Below are positions 53,825 through 63,533 of a stretch of DNA of 64,000 nucleotides, piece after piece. A model generated the notes under the pieces. It ran no database searches. It saw nothing but the letters and a program-made list of their open reading frames with translations, and was not told the DNA's origin. How positions within the stretch are numbered: the first letter of the stretch is position 1; each line of letters starts with the position of its first letter. The position numbers were made by a program, and so were the translations under genes. The DNA comes from Ascarosepion bandense (taxonomy: Eukaryota > Mollusca > Cephalopoda > Sepiida > Sepiidae), in contig JBBBDQ010001944.1 of the NCBI GenBank assembly GCA_037127315.1, positions 357,001-421,000 of the forward strand. The letters are read 5' to 3'.

Positions 53825-54860
53825 TATTGTAATTCTGTCATTACATTTTAAAACCGATAAAATTAGAAAAATAATCCATAGAGAATTCAAAATCTAAACC
53901 TAAAAGTAATAATCAATATTAATTTAAAATTAAACTTACTTGATGCAACACTGAACTTAGTAAATGATACTTATCAACCATACATAAAACCTAACGAATA
54001 TACATTATATAACCACCCAAAGTTTAATCCCCCCGCAGGTATGATCAAACAGTACCTTCCTCTATAGAATATAGAATTAGTAAAAATTCATCTAGTAAAG
54101 ACATATTTTATAACAATAGAGATTTTTTTAATAATGCCCTACAGAACAGTGGCTAAAATCGATGATATAGAAAATATGACTATAAGAGGAAAAACAGAAA
54201 TAGAAAATCATTTTGGCATACATACTTTTTTAACTAAATGGTTAGCACTAAGTTAACGCTGAAGTCTCTCAATTTAACTAAGAAACATTTCCCTAATAAT
54301 AACCCTTTAAGTAAAAGTTTTAATAAAAATATCCTTAAATTAAGTTATAGTTGTACAAATAATCTAGAAAAAGGTTATGAAGAGTGATAGTAAAAAATGT
54401 TAAATCAGCGAATAAACCAAAGTAACAATAATTATTTAAATAATGAAAACAGCAATAATACATATTTATGTAATTGTCAAAATCCTAACAATTGCCCGAT
54501 AGAAAATAGGTATCTAATAAATTATATTGGGTGCTAATGTCCTATCTCATCAAATAAAACCAAACTATTAAAAAGGTTTACGTTGGATCTACTAAAAACA
54601 CTTTTACGTAGCGTTGGTATTTGCAATTAACTCTCTTAAAAAATAACACGTACTGAAACCAAACATCCATTTTTACAAAGTGAAATGGAAAATTCTGTAA
54701 GAAACAAGAATGTGTAAATCATTCTATGACATCTGCCCTCTGTGCCTGAATGATAAACTGCGGGTTTTAAGGTTCCTTAAAAAGTAATGTACTACTGAAC
54801 AGTAGAGATGAATTGATGGTTTTATGTAAACATCGAAAATATTTTTCTCTAAAATTTTCT
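53825..54860 (+). mobile_element. Penelope-like element, RT end and GIY-YIG remnant
   Basis: Plus-strand frames in order: LDATLNLVNDTYQPYIKPN and NPPAGMIKQYLP (after the catalytic YADD position), KKHFPNNNPLSKSFNKNILK with LSYSCTNNLEK, then CNCQNPNNCPIENRYLINYI (the Cys motif before the endonuclease), HPFLQSEMENSVRNKN, ICPLCLNDKLRVLRFL-like and NSRDELMVLCKHRK. The YIG catalytic block is mutated. Inactive. Confidence 0.75.
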
Positions 54861-55279
54861 TAACTCCAATATACCTTAGTAATAGTATAATTACTTAATT
54901 CTCATTCTCAGATAAACAATCCAGCCCCTTAAACTGGTAGAACAAAATCAAATTTTTAAAAAAAGCAAAAAAAAAAAGCAAACTAAAATCCAACCTGCTG
55001 TTAAAAATTATCTTCTACTTATTTCAATAATGTATGGTCCTAGGATGTATCTTACCAACACAAAATTAAAAAGTGACTTGTCTCGACATTAATATAATCT
55101 GTTCCCTCTCGCGACACAAATTTTTCAACTTCATAGTTCAACCTAATCCTAATTTCCGCTTGAACAATATTGACACACCTAAAAGCATATTATTTAACTT
55201 CCTCCAACTACCAATCTTCAATTTTCTAAGTAACCATGAATTCATCTTATATTTTCTAAATAAATTTTTTTCAATATTT
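54861..55279. other. Unassigned, possibly Penelope 3' region
   Basis: AT-rich. A 91-codon plus frame at 55073-55348 (NFLQLPIFNFLSNHEF) has no known domain. It lies between the endonuclease remnant and a terminus-like motif. Confidence 0.35.
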
Positions 55280-55372
55280 ATTTTAGAATATCACCTGAAG
55301 GAGAACAGTATTGTTATGAAACATGAAAATTTTTGTGTAGTGATATAATGCTTTTATAAAATATTGTAATAA
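55280..55372 (+). mobile_element. Penelope-type terminus with decayed hammerhead-like core
   Basis: ATATCACCTGAAGGAGAACA (from 55289), then GTTATGAAACATGAAAAT and TGTGTAGTGATATAATG. Same as the right arm of 30939-31141, but the last A of CTGAAGA is G. Its position supports linkage of this motif to Penelope elements. Confidence 0.55.
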
Positions 55373-55630
55373 ATAATTATAATATATATATAGAGAGAGG
55401 AAATAAAAGTTTATATATTTTTACAAATCCATTGGTAATACGGTATTTCGCAGTCCCTCCCCTTTTAAAAACCATATACATACAACAGTGAATGTCTTAA
55501 ATTTGTTCAGACGAAATCACATGGGATACAAAAAGGAAAATAAAGATTTAGCAATAAAATTTAACATTGAGTTTTCTCTGGAGTCTGTCTCTATTGGAAT
55601 TTAACTTATTGAATTTCAAGGATTCTACTT

Positions 55631-55684
<54 letters not shown>

Positions 55685-56117
55685 AGTGTGTGTTTGTCAC
55701 TTCATGTCCTCTATAGCTTAACTTTCCTTACACAGCAAATTTTAAGAATATGTTAGAGTGTTTGCAAATAGGAAATAAACGATAATTTTTCCTCCAAATT
55801 TACCTTGACAGGCTTTCATAAATAAAAATGTTTCTCTTTAACTTACAGAGATGTATTGAAAGATTTTTGAAACATGCTCACGTGATTTCTAGTCGCGTGC
55901 GGCACGTGACATTTTGGGATGAACATCAACGCTCATCTTTTAAAACAACACAAAACAAATTACTAACGACAGAATAAAAAAACTTTTGAAAATGGCTAAG
56001 GAAGCGATTAGGACGATAAAAATTGTGGATAATTTTCATATTTTGTGTCTCGAACAAAACTGAAAAATGTTAGACTATTGAAAATACTATACATATATAT
56101 ATATATATGAAATGATG
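55373..56117. other. Unassigned, with (AT)n at 55632-55683
   Basis: No gene recognised. The AT tract is interrupted once by GT. Confidence 0.4.
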
Positions 56118-56563
56118 TTTTGAACATTATTTTTCGTATTTAAGTAGATATTCTGTTTATAATCAAACTATTATATATTTATTTCTACCGGTCAGAATAT
56201 TTACCATAAATTTTTGTTAGAAAATGTGTGTTATTCGACAGGATTCTAACCTGTGACCACTATCCACATAGAGGAAGCTACCATGTAATCTGGCGCGTAT
56301 TAGACCTCTCGACCACGAATGACGATCAGTCTAAACGAAGTCAAATTACGCCTATAACACAATTTTCTAATTCATCGTAATAACCATCACTGCTCTGTGG
56401 ATAGGTGTCGCAGGTTCAAATCCATCCGAATGACGCACATATTCGTAACAAAAATTTATCGTAAATAATCAGACCGGCAGAAATAAATATATAATACTGT
56501 TTGATTACAAACAGAATATCGACTTAAATACGAATATCGATCAAAAATAATGTTCAAACAAAT
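56118..56563. mobile_element. Foldback element containing a tRNA-like sequence
   Basis: Arms of about 160 bp (56118-56280 and 56393-56563) are imperfect reverse complements (TTTGAACATTATTTTT, CAAACT...ATATATTTATTTCT). The left arm contains the 3' half of a tRNA-like sequence on the minus strand. The right arm has an independent copy of that half on the plus strand, with a consensus B box GGTTCAAATCC. Confidence 0.75.
56230..56323 (-). tRNA. tRNA-Leu/Ser-like pseudogene or SINE head
   Basis: On the minus strand GTCATTCG pairs with CGAATAAC (7 of 8) as an acceptor stem. GTGGTCGAGAGGTCTAA fits the A-box/D arm and CACAGGTTAGAATCCTGT the T arm with B box. A long variable arm (CTTCCTCTATGTGGATAG) suggests a class II tRNA. 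The anticodon stem has a mismatch and lacks U33, so the anticodon is not read and a working tRNA is unlikely. Confidence 0.5.
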
Positions 56564-56574
56564 CTTTAGAAATT

Positions 56575-57285
56575 GTCGGTTGAAGATTCCTCTTAGCAGA
56601 CATAGGGTCTTCGGGCAGTCAACTTCGTCACCCAGAGCAGCACTAACTCCTCAAAGAACTTGATGTAGGCCTCCTTCTTGCGTCTGACTTTGTCAACAAC
56701 AGATTTGGGGGTTCTTTTCTCATCAAAACAACCAGTCTGTGTTCTCCAGGCGACCGTACCTTTGAAATCACCATTAGACTCATCCAAGTCTTTTCGAATT
56801 CTCTGCACTGTCCTCAGTTTGACACCCAAACACTCGGAAATGTTTGTAGCTTCTTACGCCAATGCCAAACAGTGCAGCATATCGTTGTAAATTTTTGGCG
56901 AAGTGAATTCTTTTAGGGATCTTTTTGTTTCTCCCAAATTGCGCTCAACTGACCCTACTATACTATGTAGTCGACAAAAGTGAATTAAAACAAAGCACAT
57001 CGGCCAAGTTAAAAATACAAAGTGATGACAGTTTTGCCATTTCATTCTGTACACTCTACCCGATTCCCACAAGGTCTTGAAATTGAATATGCAGCTGCGC
57101 AGAAAAACAACCAATATTTTGTCATCTGCGACTACATAACTGTTTTTATCGTTTAATTTTCCTTTGTTTATTATGCCTCTTCTGCTTTTTAACAAACACT
57201 TTTATAGTTTATTTTTATCGAGCTTGTCTTTAAATATTCTACATTTTCTAAGAATATGTTTTGAAAGGAAATTAGATATAATCCA
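56575..57285 (-). mobile_element. Mariner-like transposon, internally deleted
   Basis: Minus-strand N-terminal part SLKEFTSPKIYNDMLHCLAL leads into helix-turn-helix GVKLRTVQRIRKDLDESNGD (56854 and 56593-56829), then KRTPKSVVDKVRRKK joins directly to EAYIKFFEELVLLW. The catalytic domain is missing at the join. The upstream 250 bp match 15.98-16.20 kb, and the 5' end abuts a 5S-tRNA SINE at 57290. Confidence 0.8.
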
Positions 57286-57289
57286 TGAT

Positions 57290-58248
57290 CTTGGTTTACG
57301 TTGAAACACTAATTTAAGCAACGTTGAGCCTGGTCAGTACCTACATGGGTGACCGCCTGAGAAACCCTGGGGCAGAAAGTTTGAATGTGTGAGTGTGGCG
57401 TAATATATACCTATTCGGAACTGGAAATTGACAATTACAACAATAAAATGAGACCTTGCCGCTAATCAAGTATTGAGCATTAATTCGGGAAGCCGTTTTA
57501 CCAAAGATAAAAGCTCATCATTAAAACATTTAGAGAACATTTGTGGAAAAGTGATGAATGTTGTTTGGAAAGCCAGCAGCCGGAAGAGACTTTCATGTGC
57601 TAGGGGAGAAACTGTTACGGTTAAATCTAACTCTTTCAGCTAGAAAAAATGGCGATACGCAGATGAAAACAAAGAACTACGCTTAAATTCGTAAAACACT
57701 AAATACCAAAGATCATTTAAACAGTTACAATGAATATATATGTATATTTTAAAATGCGGGCAGAGCAGCTACCTCGCGACAGTAAGAAAATGATTCTACC
57801 AGAGATGTAAGGTCAGAACCAATCAATTTGCAGATTCTTTGGGTTTTATTAAGAAACTATCGGGGCTTAAAAACACAAGACCATATGTGACAACAGTATT
57901 CAATCCAAGTTCGAATTTCTGTTGATTTCGTTATATACACTTACGCACATATACCCCTCACCAAAAAAATTGACCCACCTATTCTCCCTCATTTATGGCT
58001 TAATAAGTAAGACTTTTATTAATAATAAATTCTTACAAGTAAAATATTTTCTGGCTTTAAATAACAAGCAAAATGTTCATAAGCTGAAAATTAATTTCCG
58101 TAATTTTATATGGATCTTTATTTTATTTTTTGATATTTTTTTTAATTTTAATCATCAGAGCTTGAATTTGAATATTCATCAACGTATATTGCCATTAGTA
58201 TTATAAATTTTCCTTTTCTTTTTTTAGGGTTCTTCACCCATTTTCCAT
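57290..58248 (+). mobile_element. 5S-tRNA chimeric SINE, array unit 1 (with insertion)
   Basis: 5S-like TTTAAGCAACGTTGAGCCTG and CATGGGTGACCGCCTGAGAA (57312-57370), lacking about 20 bp near the 5' part. The tRNA-like region starts at 57393 (TGGCGTAATAT) and is broken near 57432 by about 470 bp of unrelated DNA. It resumes at about 57905 with AAGTTCGAATTTCTGTTGAT. The 3' tail continues to the next unit (GCTTTAAATAACAAGCAAAA, CCTTTTCTTTTTTTAGGG). Confidence 0.8.
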
Positions 58249-58856
58249 TTTCATGGTTTACGTTGAAATACCAGTTCTCATTCATCTAAAATCGATTACC
58301 GAATTTAAGCTACGTCGAGCCTGGTCAATATCTAGATGGGTGACCGCTTGAAAACTCCAGATGCAGAAAGTTTAGATGTGTGTGTGTGGTGTAACAGATA
58401 TCTAATCGGAAGTAGAGATTTGAGAGCCAAGTTTTAATTTCGGTTGATTTCGTAATACACACTTACGCCCATATAACCTTGCAAAAACAAAAAAGGAAAA
58501 ATGAATCCACCTTTTCTCTCTCAGTTATGGCTTAATAAGTAAGACTTTTATTAATAAATCCTTTTTATATTAACAAATTCTTACAATCTGAAATATTTTC
58601 CGGCTTTAAATAACTAGCAAAATATTCATAAGCCGGAAATAAATTTCCGGCTTCTGAACATCTTGCGAGTTATTTAAAGCCAGAAAATTTAATTTCTGTA
58701 AAGTTTCCATGGATCTTTACCTTATGTTTTGATGTTTTTTCGCATTATCGGAGCTTGAATTGGAATATTTATCAACGAGGCAAAGTAAATTTATTTTGTC
58801 ATCAGTGTTATTAATTTTCCTTTTCTTTTTTTTTAGGCTCCTTCGCCCATTTTCCA
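58249..58856 (+). mobile_element. 5S-tRNA chimeric SINE, array unit 2
   Basis: Starts with CATGGTTTACGTTGAAATAC, the 5S 5' end by similarity. GAATTTAAGCTACGTCGAGC and AGATGGGTGACCGCTTGAAA are box A and box C-like (58301-58350). A tRNA-like head follows at 58387 (TGGTGTAACAG fits the A box) with a degenerate B box, then CACTTACGCCCATATAACCT and CTCAGTTATGGCTTAATAAG homologous to SINE-A. The tail carries a 45-bp-arm palindrome. Confidence 0.85.
58595..58688. repeat. Palindrome within array unit 2
   Basis: Arms 58595-58639 and 58644-58688 are imperfect reverse complements (GGCTTTAAATAACT near the outer ends, AGCCGGAAA inside) with a 4-nt loop. Unit 1 has a single version of the arm, so the palindrome arose by inverted duplication in unit 2. 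Confidence 0.8.
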
Positions 58857-59227
58857 AACATCTTGAAACACCAGTTCTCATCCGATTACCGAATTTAAGC
58901 AACGTCGAGCCTGGTCAGTATCTAGATGGGTGACCGCTTGAAAACCCCTGGTGCTGAAAGTTGAGATGTGTGTGGAGTGTAATAGATACCTGCTCGGAAT
59001 TTGAAATTGGAGAGCCTTGTTCTAATTTCTCTTGAGTACGATATATACACCCATGGCTTAATCAGTATGATTTTATCAGTAAATACTTATGATATTCAAC
59101 AAAATAAATTGTCAATTCTAAAATACTTTGTTGCTTTAAATAACCTGCAAAATGTTTATAAGAGGGAAATTGTTTTCAATAAAATTTTAATGGATTTTGA
59201 TTTTATTTTTTAATGTTTTTTTTTTTT
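58857..59227 (+). mobile_element. 5S-tRNA chimeric SINE, array unit 3 (shortened)
   Basis: The best-kept 5S part: CACCAGTTCTCATCCGATTA, GAATTTAAGCAACGTCGAGC, AGATGGGTGACCGCTTGAAA and CCCTGGTGCTG (58870-58955). The tRNA-like part is present (GAGTGTAATAGATACCTG). The body lacks CACTTACGC but resumes at CCATGGCTTAATCAGTATG, ending in a T-run near 59215. The shared GAATTTAAGC is 590 bp from that of unit 2. Confidence 0.85.
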
Positions 59228-59299
59228 CAAATAAACATTACACTGAAAGTTCATATAAATTGATATATTTACCAACACTATTAAGATATCTTGAAATAC

Positions 59300-59830
59300 T
59301 AAAGAGAAAACGTATACAATAAAATCGCCACTGGCTTCAGCCCCGGCACCTAGACGACTTTGGAATCTCCAGCAACTCGTCGCCTTTTTTGAAGTTGGTG
59401 AATGCTGCCATAATAATTGTTTTGAATTCATCTTTGGTGCTCAGAAGAGTTTTGTTGGGCATTCAACTGCTCAATTGCTCCCCACACATAATGATCAAGG
59501 AGGTTGCAGTCAGGGGAGTTAGTTGGCCAGATGTAAAGAGTGATTTTGTCAGAGAAGTTGTCTAACAGCCAAAACTGGGTCCTCCTTGTGTGGCATAGTA
59601 AAAAGTTCTGTTGCCTAATCAGCATTAGACTCAACTAATTGTTACTGAATTCTATGCACTGTCCTCAGAGTTACACCCAAACACTTGAAATGAAGGTCTT
59701 AGAGATTCCGTCAAGAACGCCCTATGCCATTTCTAATTGCGTCATTGTGCTTTTTTTCTCATAGAGAGTACCTCAATAATTCTACTATACAAAGCAGTCG
59801 ACAAAATCAAAAAAACAATCTACCCGCATA
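59300..59830 (-). mobile_element. Mariner-like transposon, internally deleted, C-terminal half
   Basis: Minus-strand helix-turn-helix remnant GVTLRTVHRI (59640-59700) joined by deletion to the C-terminal half: QFWLLDNFSDKITLYIWP, NSPDCNLLDHYVWGAIEQ (third catalytic Asp in SPDCNLLD), then a frameshift and ATSCWRFQSRLGAGAEASGD. Its deletion differs from those at 16.2 and 56.7 kb. Confidence 0.8.
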
Positions 59831-59922
59831 AAATACATTTATTCTTCGCACGATGTATATACAGAGGAAGATAGAATTCTAGAGAGAGAAAGTTGTTCAT
59901 ATATATATATATATTACGCTCT

Positions 59923-59995
59923 CGCACCCTGATTGAGCACTCTGGAAAAATAGTAGACTTTGATAAACAGTAGCTACTCTGGCATGTACGCATTG
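59923..59995 (+). mobile_element. SINE-B leader fragment
   Basis: GCACCCTGATTGAGCACTCT and AACAGTAGCTACTCTGGCAT match the outer leader of SINE-B at 30.03-30.09 kb in reverse. No tRNA part. A short (AT)n precedes it at 59899-59914. Confidence 0.7.
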
Positions 59996-59998
59996 CTC

Positions 59999-60250
59999 AA
60001 TCTTCTATGTGCCCCGTCCTTGCAGGACGTAGGCGATCATGGTTCTCCACGTCTCCCTATCCCTTGTGGCTCCCAGTATGCTTGCTCCTGTTACTCCTGG
60101 CAACCCCCGTTCCGTCATCCACCTGATCAGCTCCTGCAAATATGTTATCCGCTGCCTTCCTCTGTCTCTCTTGCCTTCTTTCCGGCCAGTCAGTATCAGG
60201 TTCGCCAGGCTTTACTTCCTCATTGCGTGTCCCAGGAACTTCAGTTGAAA
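59999..60250 (-). mobile_element. RTE-clade LINE 3' end, short
   Basis: The minus strand encodes the last part of the family (PDTDWPERRQERQRKAADNI, then WMTERGLPGVTGAS-like) and ends at the TTCTATGTGCCC 3' side. 5'-truncated at about 60250, directly against CR1-like sequence. Confidence 0.8.
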
Positions 60251-60269
60251 CCACGACTTCCATTTATTT

Positions 60270-60740
60270 CGGACCTATGCATCATACCAAAATAGGCGTC
60301 AATTTGCATCTGCTCGTAATGAATTTAAGAGGGTCTTGAATGCCGCCAAGCGGTTCTTTGCTGAGTGAATGAAGCAGCGCATAGCTGATTGCAATTTCGG
60401 CTTCAAGGACAATTGGTGGCTGAGCAAACGTGTGCTGAACAACAGCAAATTCTCCATCCCTCCCTTGCTCAATGATTTCGAGGTTCTTACGGCATCTTTG
60501 GACAAGGCGGAGTGATTTGCTTGCAGATTCTCATCAACTTCACATTTGACTCGTCTGGAGTATCTACACCCGATTTCTCTCTTAGAACTGAGGCTCAAAT
60601 GAAAGATGTTTACATTACTCCGTCTCAGGTATCAAGGTAATACCAAACCTTGACTCTCATAAGGCGTGCGGAGGTGATGGATTTCCTGTCACTGTTTTAA
60701 AGAAATGTGCCCCTGTGCTCCTCCCTGTCCTCTATAAACT
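60270..60740 (+). mobile_element. CR1/Jockey-like LINE, linker to RT N-terminus
   Basis: The plus strand encodes FASARNEFKRVLNAAKRFFA, KQRIADCNFGFKDNWWLSKR, then LNNSKFSIPPLLNDFEVLTA and, after frame changes, SSGVSTPDFSLRTEAQMKD and HKACGGDGFPVTVLKKCAPV (start of the reverse-transcriptase domain). It continues the domain order seen at 8.5 kb. Confidence 0.85.
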
Positions 60741-60744
60741 CGAT

Positions 60745-60950
60745 TATTACTACCTTTCTGCAAGGCGATAACGCCACTGATGCGCAGGGGGCTACGTAAG
60801 AGTAAAAAGAATAGAAAAGAGAAAGCCGGAAACCATATTCTAAACAGGGAACAAGGGATGAGCCTCTTCACCTGTTCAATATATGTGGGTGGAGTGTGAA
60901 CCGGGCGATAGTTTAGTCTATCTACTCCATTTGAAAAAAGAATAAAAAAA
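60745..60950 (-). mobile_element. CR1/Jockey-like LINE 3' UTR
   Basis: Matches 24835-25022 in reverse: GATAGACTAAACTATCGCCC at the 60925 side, ending GCGCATCAGTGGCG at about 60790. The minus frame 60689-60973 is UTR-derived. Confidence 0.8.
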
Positions 60951-60954
60951 AGAA

Positions 60955-61200
60955 AAATGTCAATACCCATCATATATCCACTTCTTTCTACATCACCCCA
61001 TACATCCTGTTCTTTTTCTTTCTCTCTACCTTTGCAACTGTCCTCACTCCTGTGTTCCCGTCATTCTATTGCCATTTCTCTGATACCCTCTGTATCAGGT
61101 TCGTCTTTCTCTTTGCTCTCCTCCTGTCTTACTCTTACGTAGCCCCCTGCGCATCAGTGCTTGGGGTGAAAAGATTGAAAAAAAAAATATATATATATAT
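60955..61200 (+). mobile_element. CR1/Jockey-like LINE 3' UTR
   Basis: Pyrimidine-rich UTR (ATCCACTTCTTTCTACATCA, CTCACTCCTGTGTTCCCG) ending CCCCCTGCGCATCAGTGCTT...AAAAGATTGAAAAAAAAA. Nearly parallel to 62.87-63.12 kb. It forms a head-to-head pair with 60745-60950. Confidence 0.8.
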
Positions 61201-61469
61201 GTATATACAAATGTACAAATGTAAACATATACTAATCTAATATAAAACATTTAAAGTTAACGTACGTACATAACAAATATCACGTCGATAAACAAATAAT
61301 ACATGTAAAAATCAATCTAGTGATTTTTTTTGTTGAATTCTTCGTATTTATTTAATATAACCTTAATGTAGATTTCCTCTGCATTTTTATTAATACTTTC
61401 TTGGTAACTGTTCAGATAAACTCATCGCTACCATAGCTAAACTTTATAAATATAAGAGCAGATCTAGAC

Positions 61470-61646
61470 TGGTGTTTCGGTGCAGTGGATATCGGCCCTG
61501 AACGAGAAATCGGTGAGCCGAATTCTAGTTGAATTCGTTGATTCCCTTACTCGCAAATACCATTAGGAGAGGTATTAATACGTCTTCTCCCTACAGCTAT
61601 GATCGCCCAAGCGTGTATCACGCATGACTATTAACTGACCGAATGA
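61470..61646 (+). mobile_element. SINE-A copy with internal deletion
   Basis: Head with TTCGGTGCAGTGGATATCGG and GAGCCGAATTCTAGTTGAAT, body to CTCCCTACAGCTAT, then a direct join to GATCGCCCAAGCGTGTATCA and a TATTAACTGACCGA end. The middle third (hairpins included) is missing. Confidence 0.85.
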
Positions 61647-61844
61647 GAGGAATAGTATATACATTAATCACTGGTTTTAGATATGTCCTGAGAGAAAACG
61701 ATAAATATTGAAAAATTTAAATCATTGCATCAGACATTCGATTTCGCAAAATGTTTCTTTCCGTGTTTATCGCTGTTGTTTTATAACATCTCACAAAGCA
61801 AACAACTAAAAAACTGTTAAAAATGTGAAATTTTGAGAAAAATT

Positions 61845-62400
61845 CTTCTTCTTCTAGGTGCCCGGTCCCTTCAAGACGTAGGCGATCATGGATTTCCACG
61901 TATCCCTATCCCTGTTGGCTCTTAGCACGCCTTCTCCTGTTACACAACACAACCCTCGGTCGATCATCCACCTGATTAGGTCCTTCAAATATGTTATCCG
62001 CTGCTTTCCCTTGTCTTATTTCCCCACTACCTCGCCTGTTAGTATCAAGTTCTCCAAGCCCTCCTTCCTCATTTCATGTTCCAGGAACTTTAGCTGTTTC
62101 TTCCTGATGCTCAGTACTAATTTCCTTTTCGTTTTCATATTTTTTAAAGCCTCGTCATTGCTCACAAGCTCGATCTAAGATATTAGCAGCATTCTTCTGT
62201 AGAACCACATTTCAGTTGCTTCAAGTTTTTCCTTCATCTTTTATGATATTTTCCAGCATTCACTGCCATATTGAAGAACTGACATCACATAGCAATTCAG
62301 TACTCTCTTCTTTGTTTCTAGTGAAATTGTCATGTTTCTTAATACTTTACTCAACTTCTGGAATGCTTCCTTCGCTATGCCAATTCGCCTTCGGAACTCT
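61845..62400 (-). mobile_element. RTE-clade LINE 3' end
   Basis: Starts (3' side) at TTCTTCTTCTAGGTGCC and encodes on the minus strand the C-terminal block through MWFYRRMLLIS-like, KIIKDEGKT-like and QKLSKVLRN-like segments to about 62400. Good DNA conservation with 6.8, 48.1 and 60.0 kb. Confidence 0.85.
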
Positions 62401-62631
62401 GAACCCAATCAAATTAACGGTTCACCGGAAAATTTGAAAATTTAAATTTAAATTTAACCTTTCCTATACATTCAGCCTTTCATTTGGGTGCTTTATACCT
62501 CGATTTTTTTTTCCATAATTTATCAAATTTGTAGGTTATTTAAAGACAGAAAAACTATATACGTTACATGATTTCGTTTTTTTATTTTTAGATAATAATG
62601 GTTTATTTGTACAAGCCTTACTAATTAACAA

Positions 62632-62671
<40 letters not shown>
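62632..62671. repeat. (GATA)n microsatellite
   Basis: About ten GATA units, the only clear tetranucleotide repeat of this length in the window. Confidence 0.95.
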
Positions 62672-62672
<1 letters not shown>

Positions 62673-62714
62673 GCAGTTATATATATATACATGTCTATGT
62701 GTGTTTCGATAAAT

Positions 62715-63122
62715 ATAAGAATTTACTCGGGCAACCAGACTGGCAACAATGTCCCACCCTTTTACAGTTAGATCAACCAAATGCAGGTGTCAATTCTACA
62801 CTATCAGCTTCTTTTCTCGCGCTTTCTGACGGCTATAACCTCCAAGAATTTAAATGCAATGTCAATTCCCATCCTTTATCCACTTAACTCCAGCCCTTTC
62901 CACATCACTCCGTGTATCTTGTTCTTTTCATTTCTCTCTACCTTCATAACTGTCTTCACTCCTGTGTTCATATCCTTCTCTTGCCTTTTCTCTTTCTCCC
63001 CCTGTAGCTGGTTCGTCTTTGTCTTCACTCTTTTCCTGTCTAAAACTTTAACTCTCTTATGTAGCCCCCATGCACATCAGTGGCGGTAACGCCGTGCTTG
63101 TGGATGTAATGATTAAAAAAAA
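62715..63122 (+). mobile_element. CR1/Jockey-like LINE 3' end
   Basis: NSTLSASFLALSDGYNLQEF (C-terminal coding remnant), then the pyrimidine-rich UTR (CATCACTCCGTGTATCTTGT, CTTCACTCCTGTGTTCATA), ending CATCAGTGGCGGTAACGCCG...TGTAATGATTAAAAAAA. One of the better-preserved 3' ends. Confidence 0.85.
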
Positions 63123-63210
63123 TTTACAGTGATACATTCAGGGGCATGTAATTTTTTTTAAATCATTTTACCCCCAAGGAAAAAATATAAGGCACATACA
63201 TTCAGGAGCA

Positions 63211-63520
63211 TGGATGTGCTTTGTTGTGCAGTGGATATCGACTCGGAACGACAACTCGGAGAGCCGAGTTCGAATTCCAGTTGAATACATGGCATTCACT
63301 TACGCGCAAATACCCTTGGGAAAGGTATTTATCTGCCTCTTCTCTCCAGTGTAGGTTAGATATTATGACAGATTGGGTTTTATAGCCTTAGTTGGCAACC
63401 AGTCTACCGCAGAAAGCAATGGCAACCTCTGCCGGGATAATCTTCTGCCCAGTCAGTCACGTCTCTTTCGAGACATGATCGCCCAAAGCGTGTATCACGT
63501 ATGTCATTTAACTGACTGAT
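63211..63520 (+). mobile_element. SINE-A copy, full length with target-site duplication
   Basis: Starts TGGATGTGCTTTGTTGTGCA. A box TTGTGCAGTGG, B-box-like GAGTTCGAATTCC, complete body, hairpin (CACGTCTCTTTCGAGACATG), end CATTTAACTGACTGAT. Flanked by ATTCAGGAGCA (63200-63210) and ATTCAGGGGCA (63521-63531), an 11-bp target-site duplication with one mismatch. This copy fixes the family ends. Confidence 0.9.
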
Positions 63521-63533
63521 ATTCAGGGGCAGA

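Noticed and set aside
56230..56323. Functional tRNA-Leu gene
   Set aside because: Mismatch in the acceptor and anticodon stems, no U33, and location in a foldback repeat. Annotated as tRNA-like only.
58249..58370. Functional 5S rRNA genes
   Set aside because: Each copy has multiple substitutions and indels relative to 5S (unit 1 lacks about 20 bp), runs into a tRNA-like and SINE body, and lacks a T-run terminator at the 5S end.
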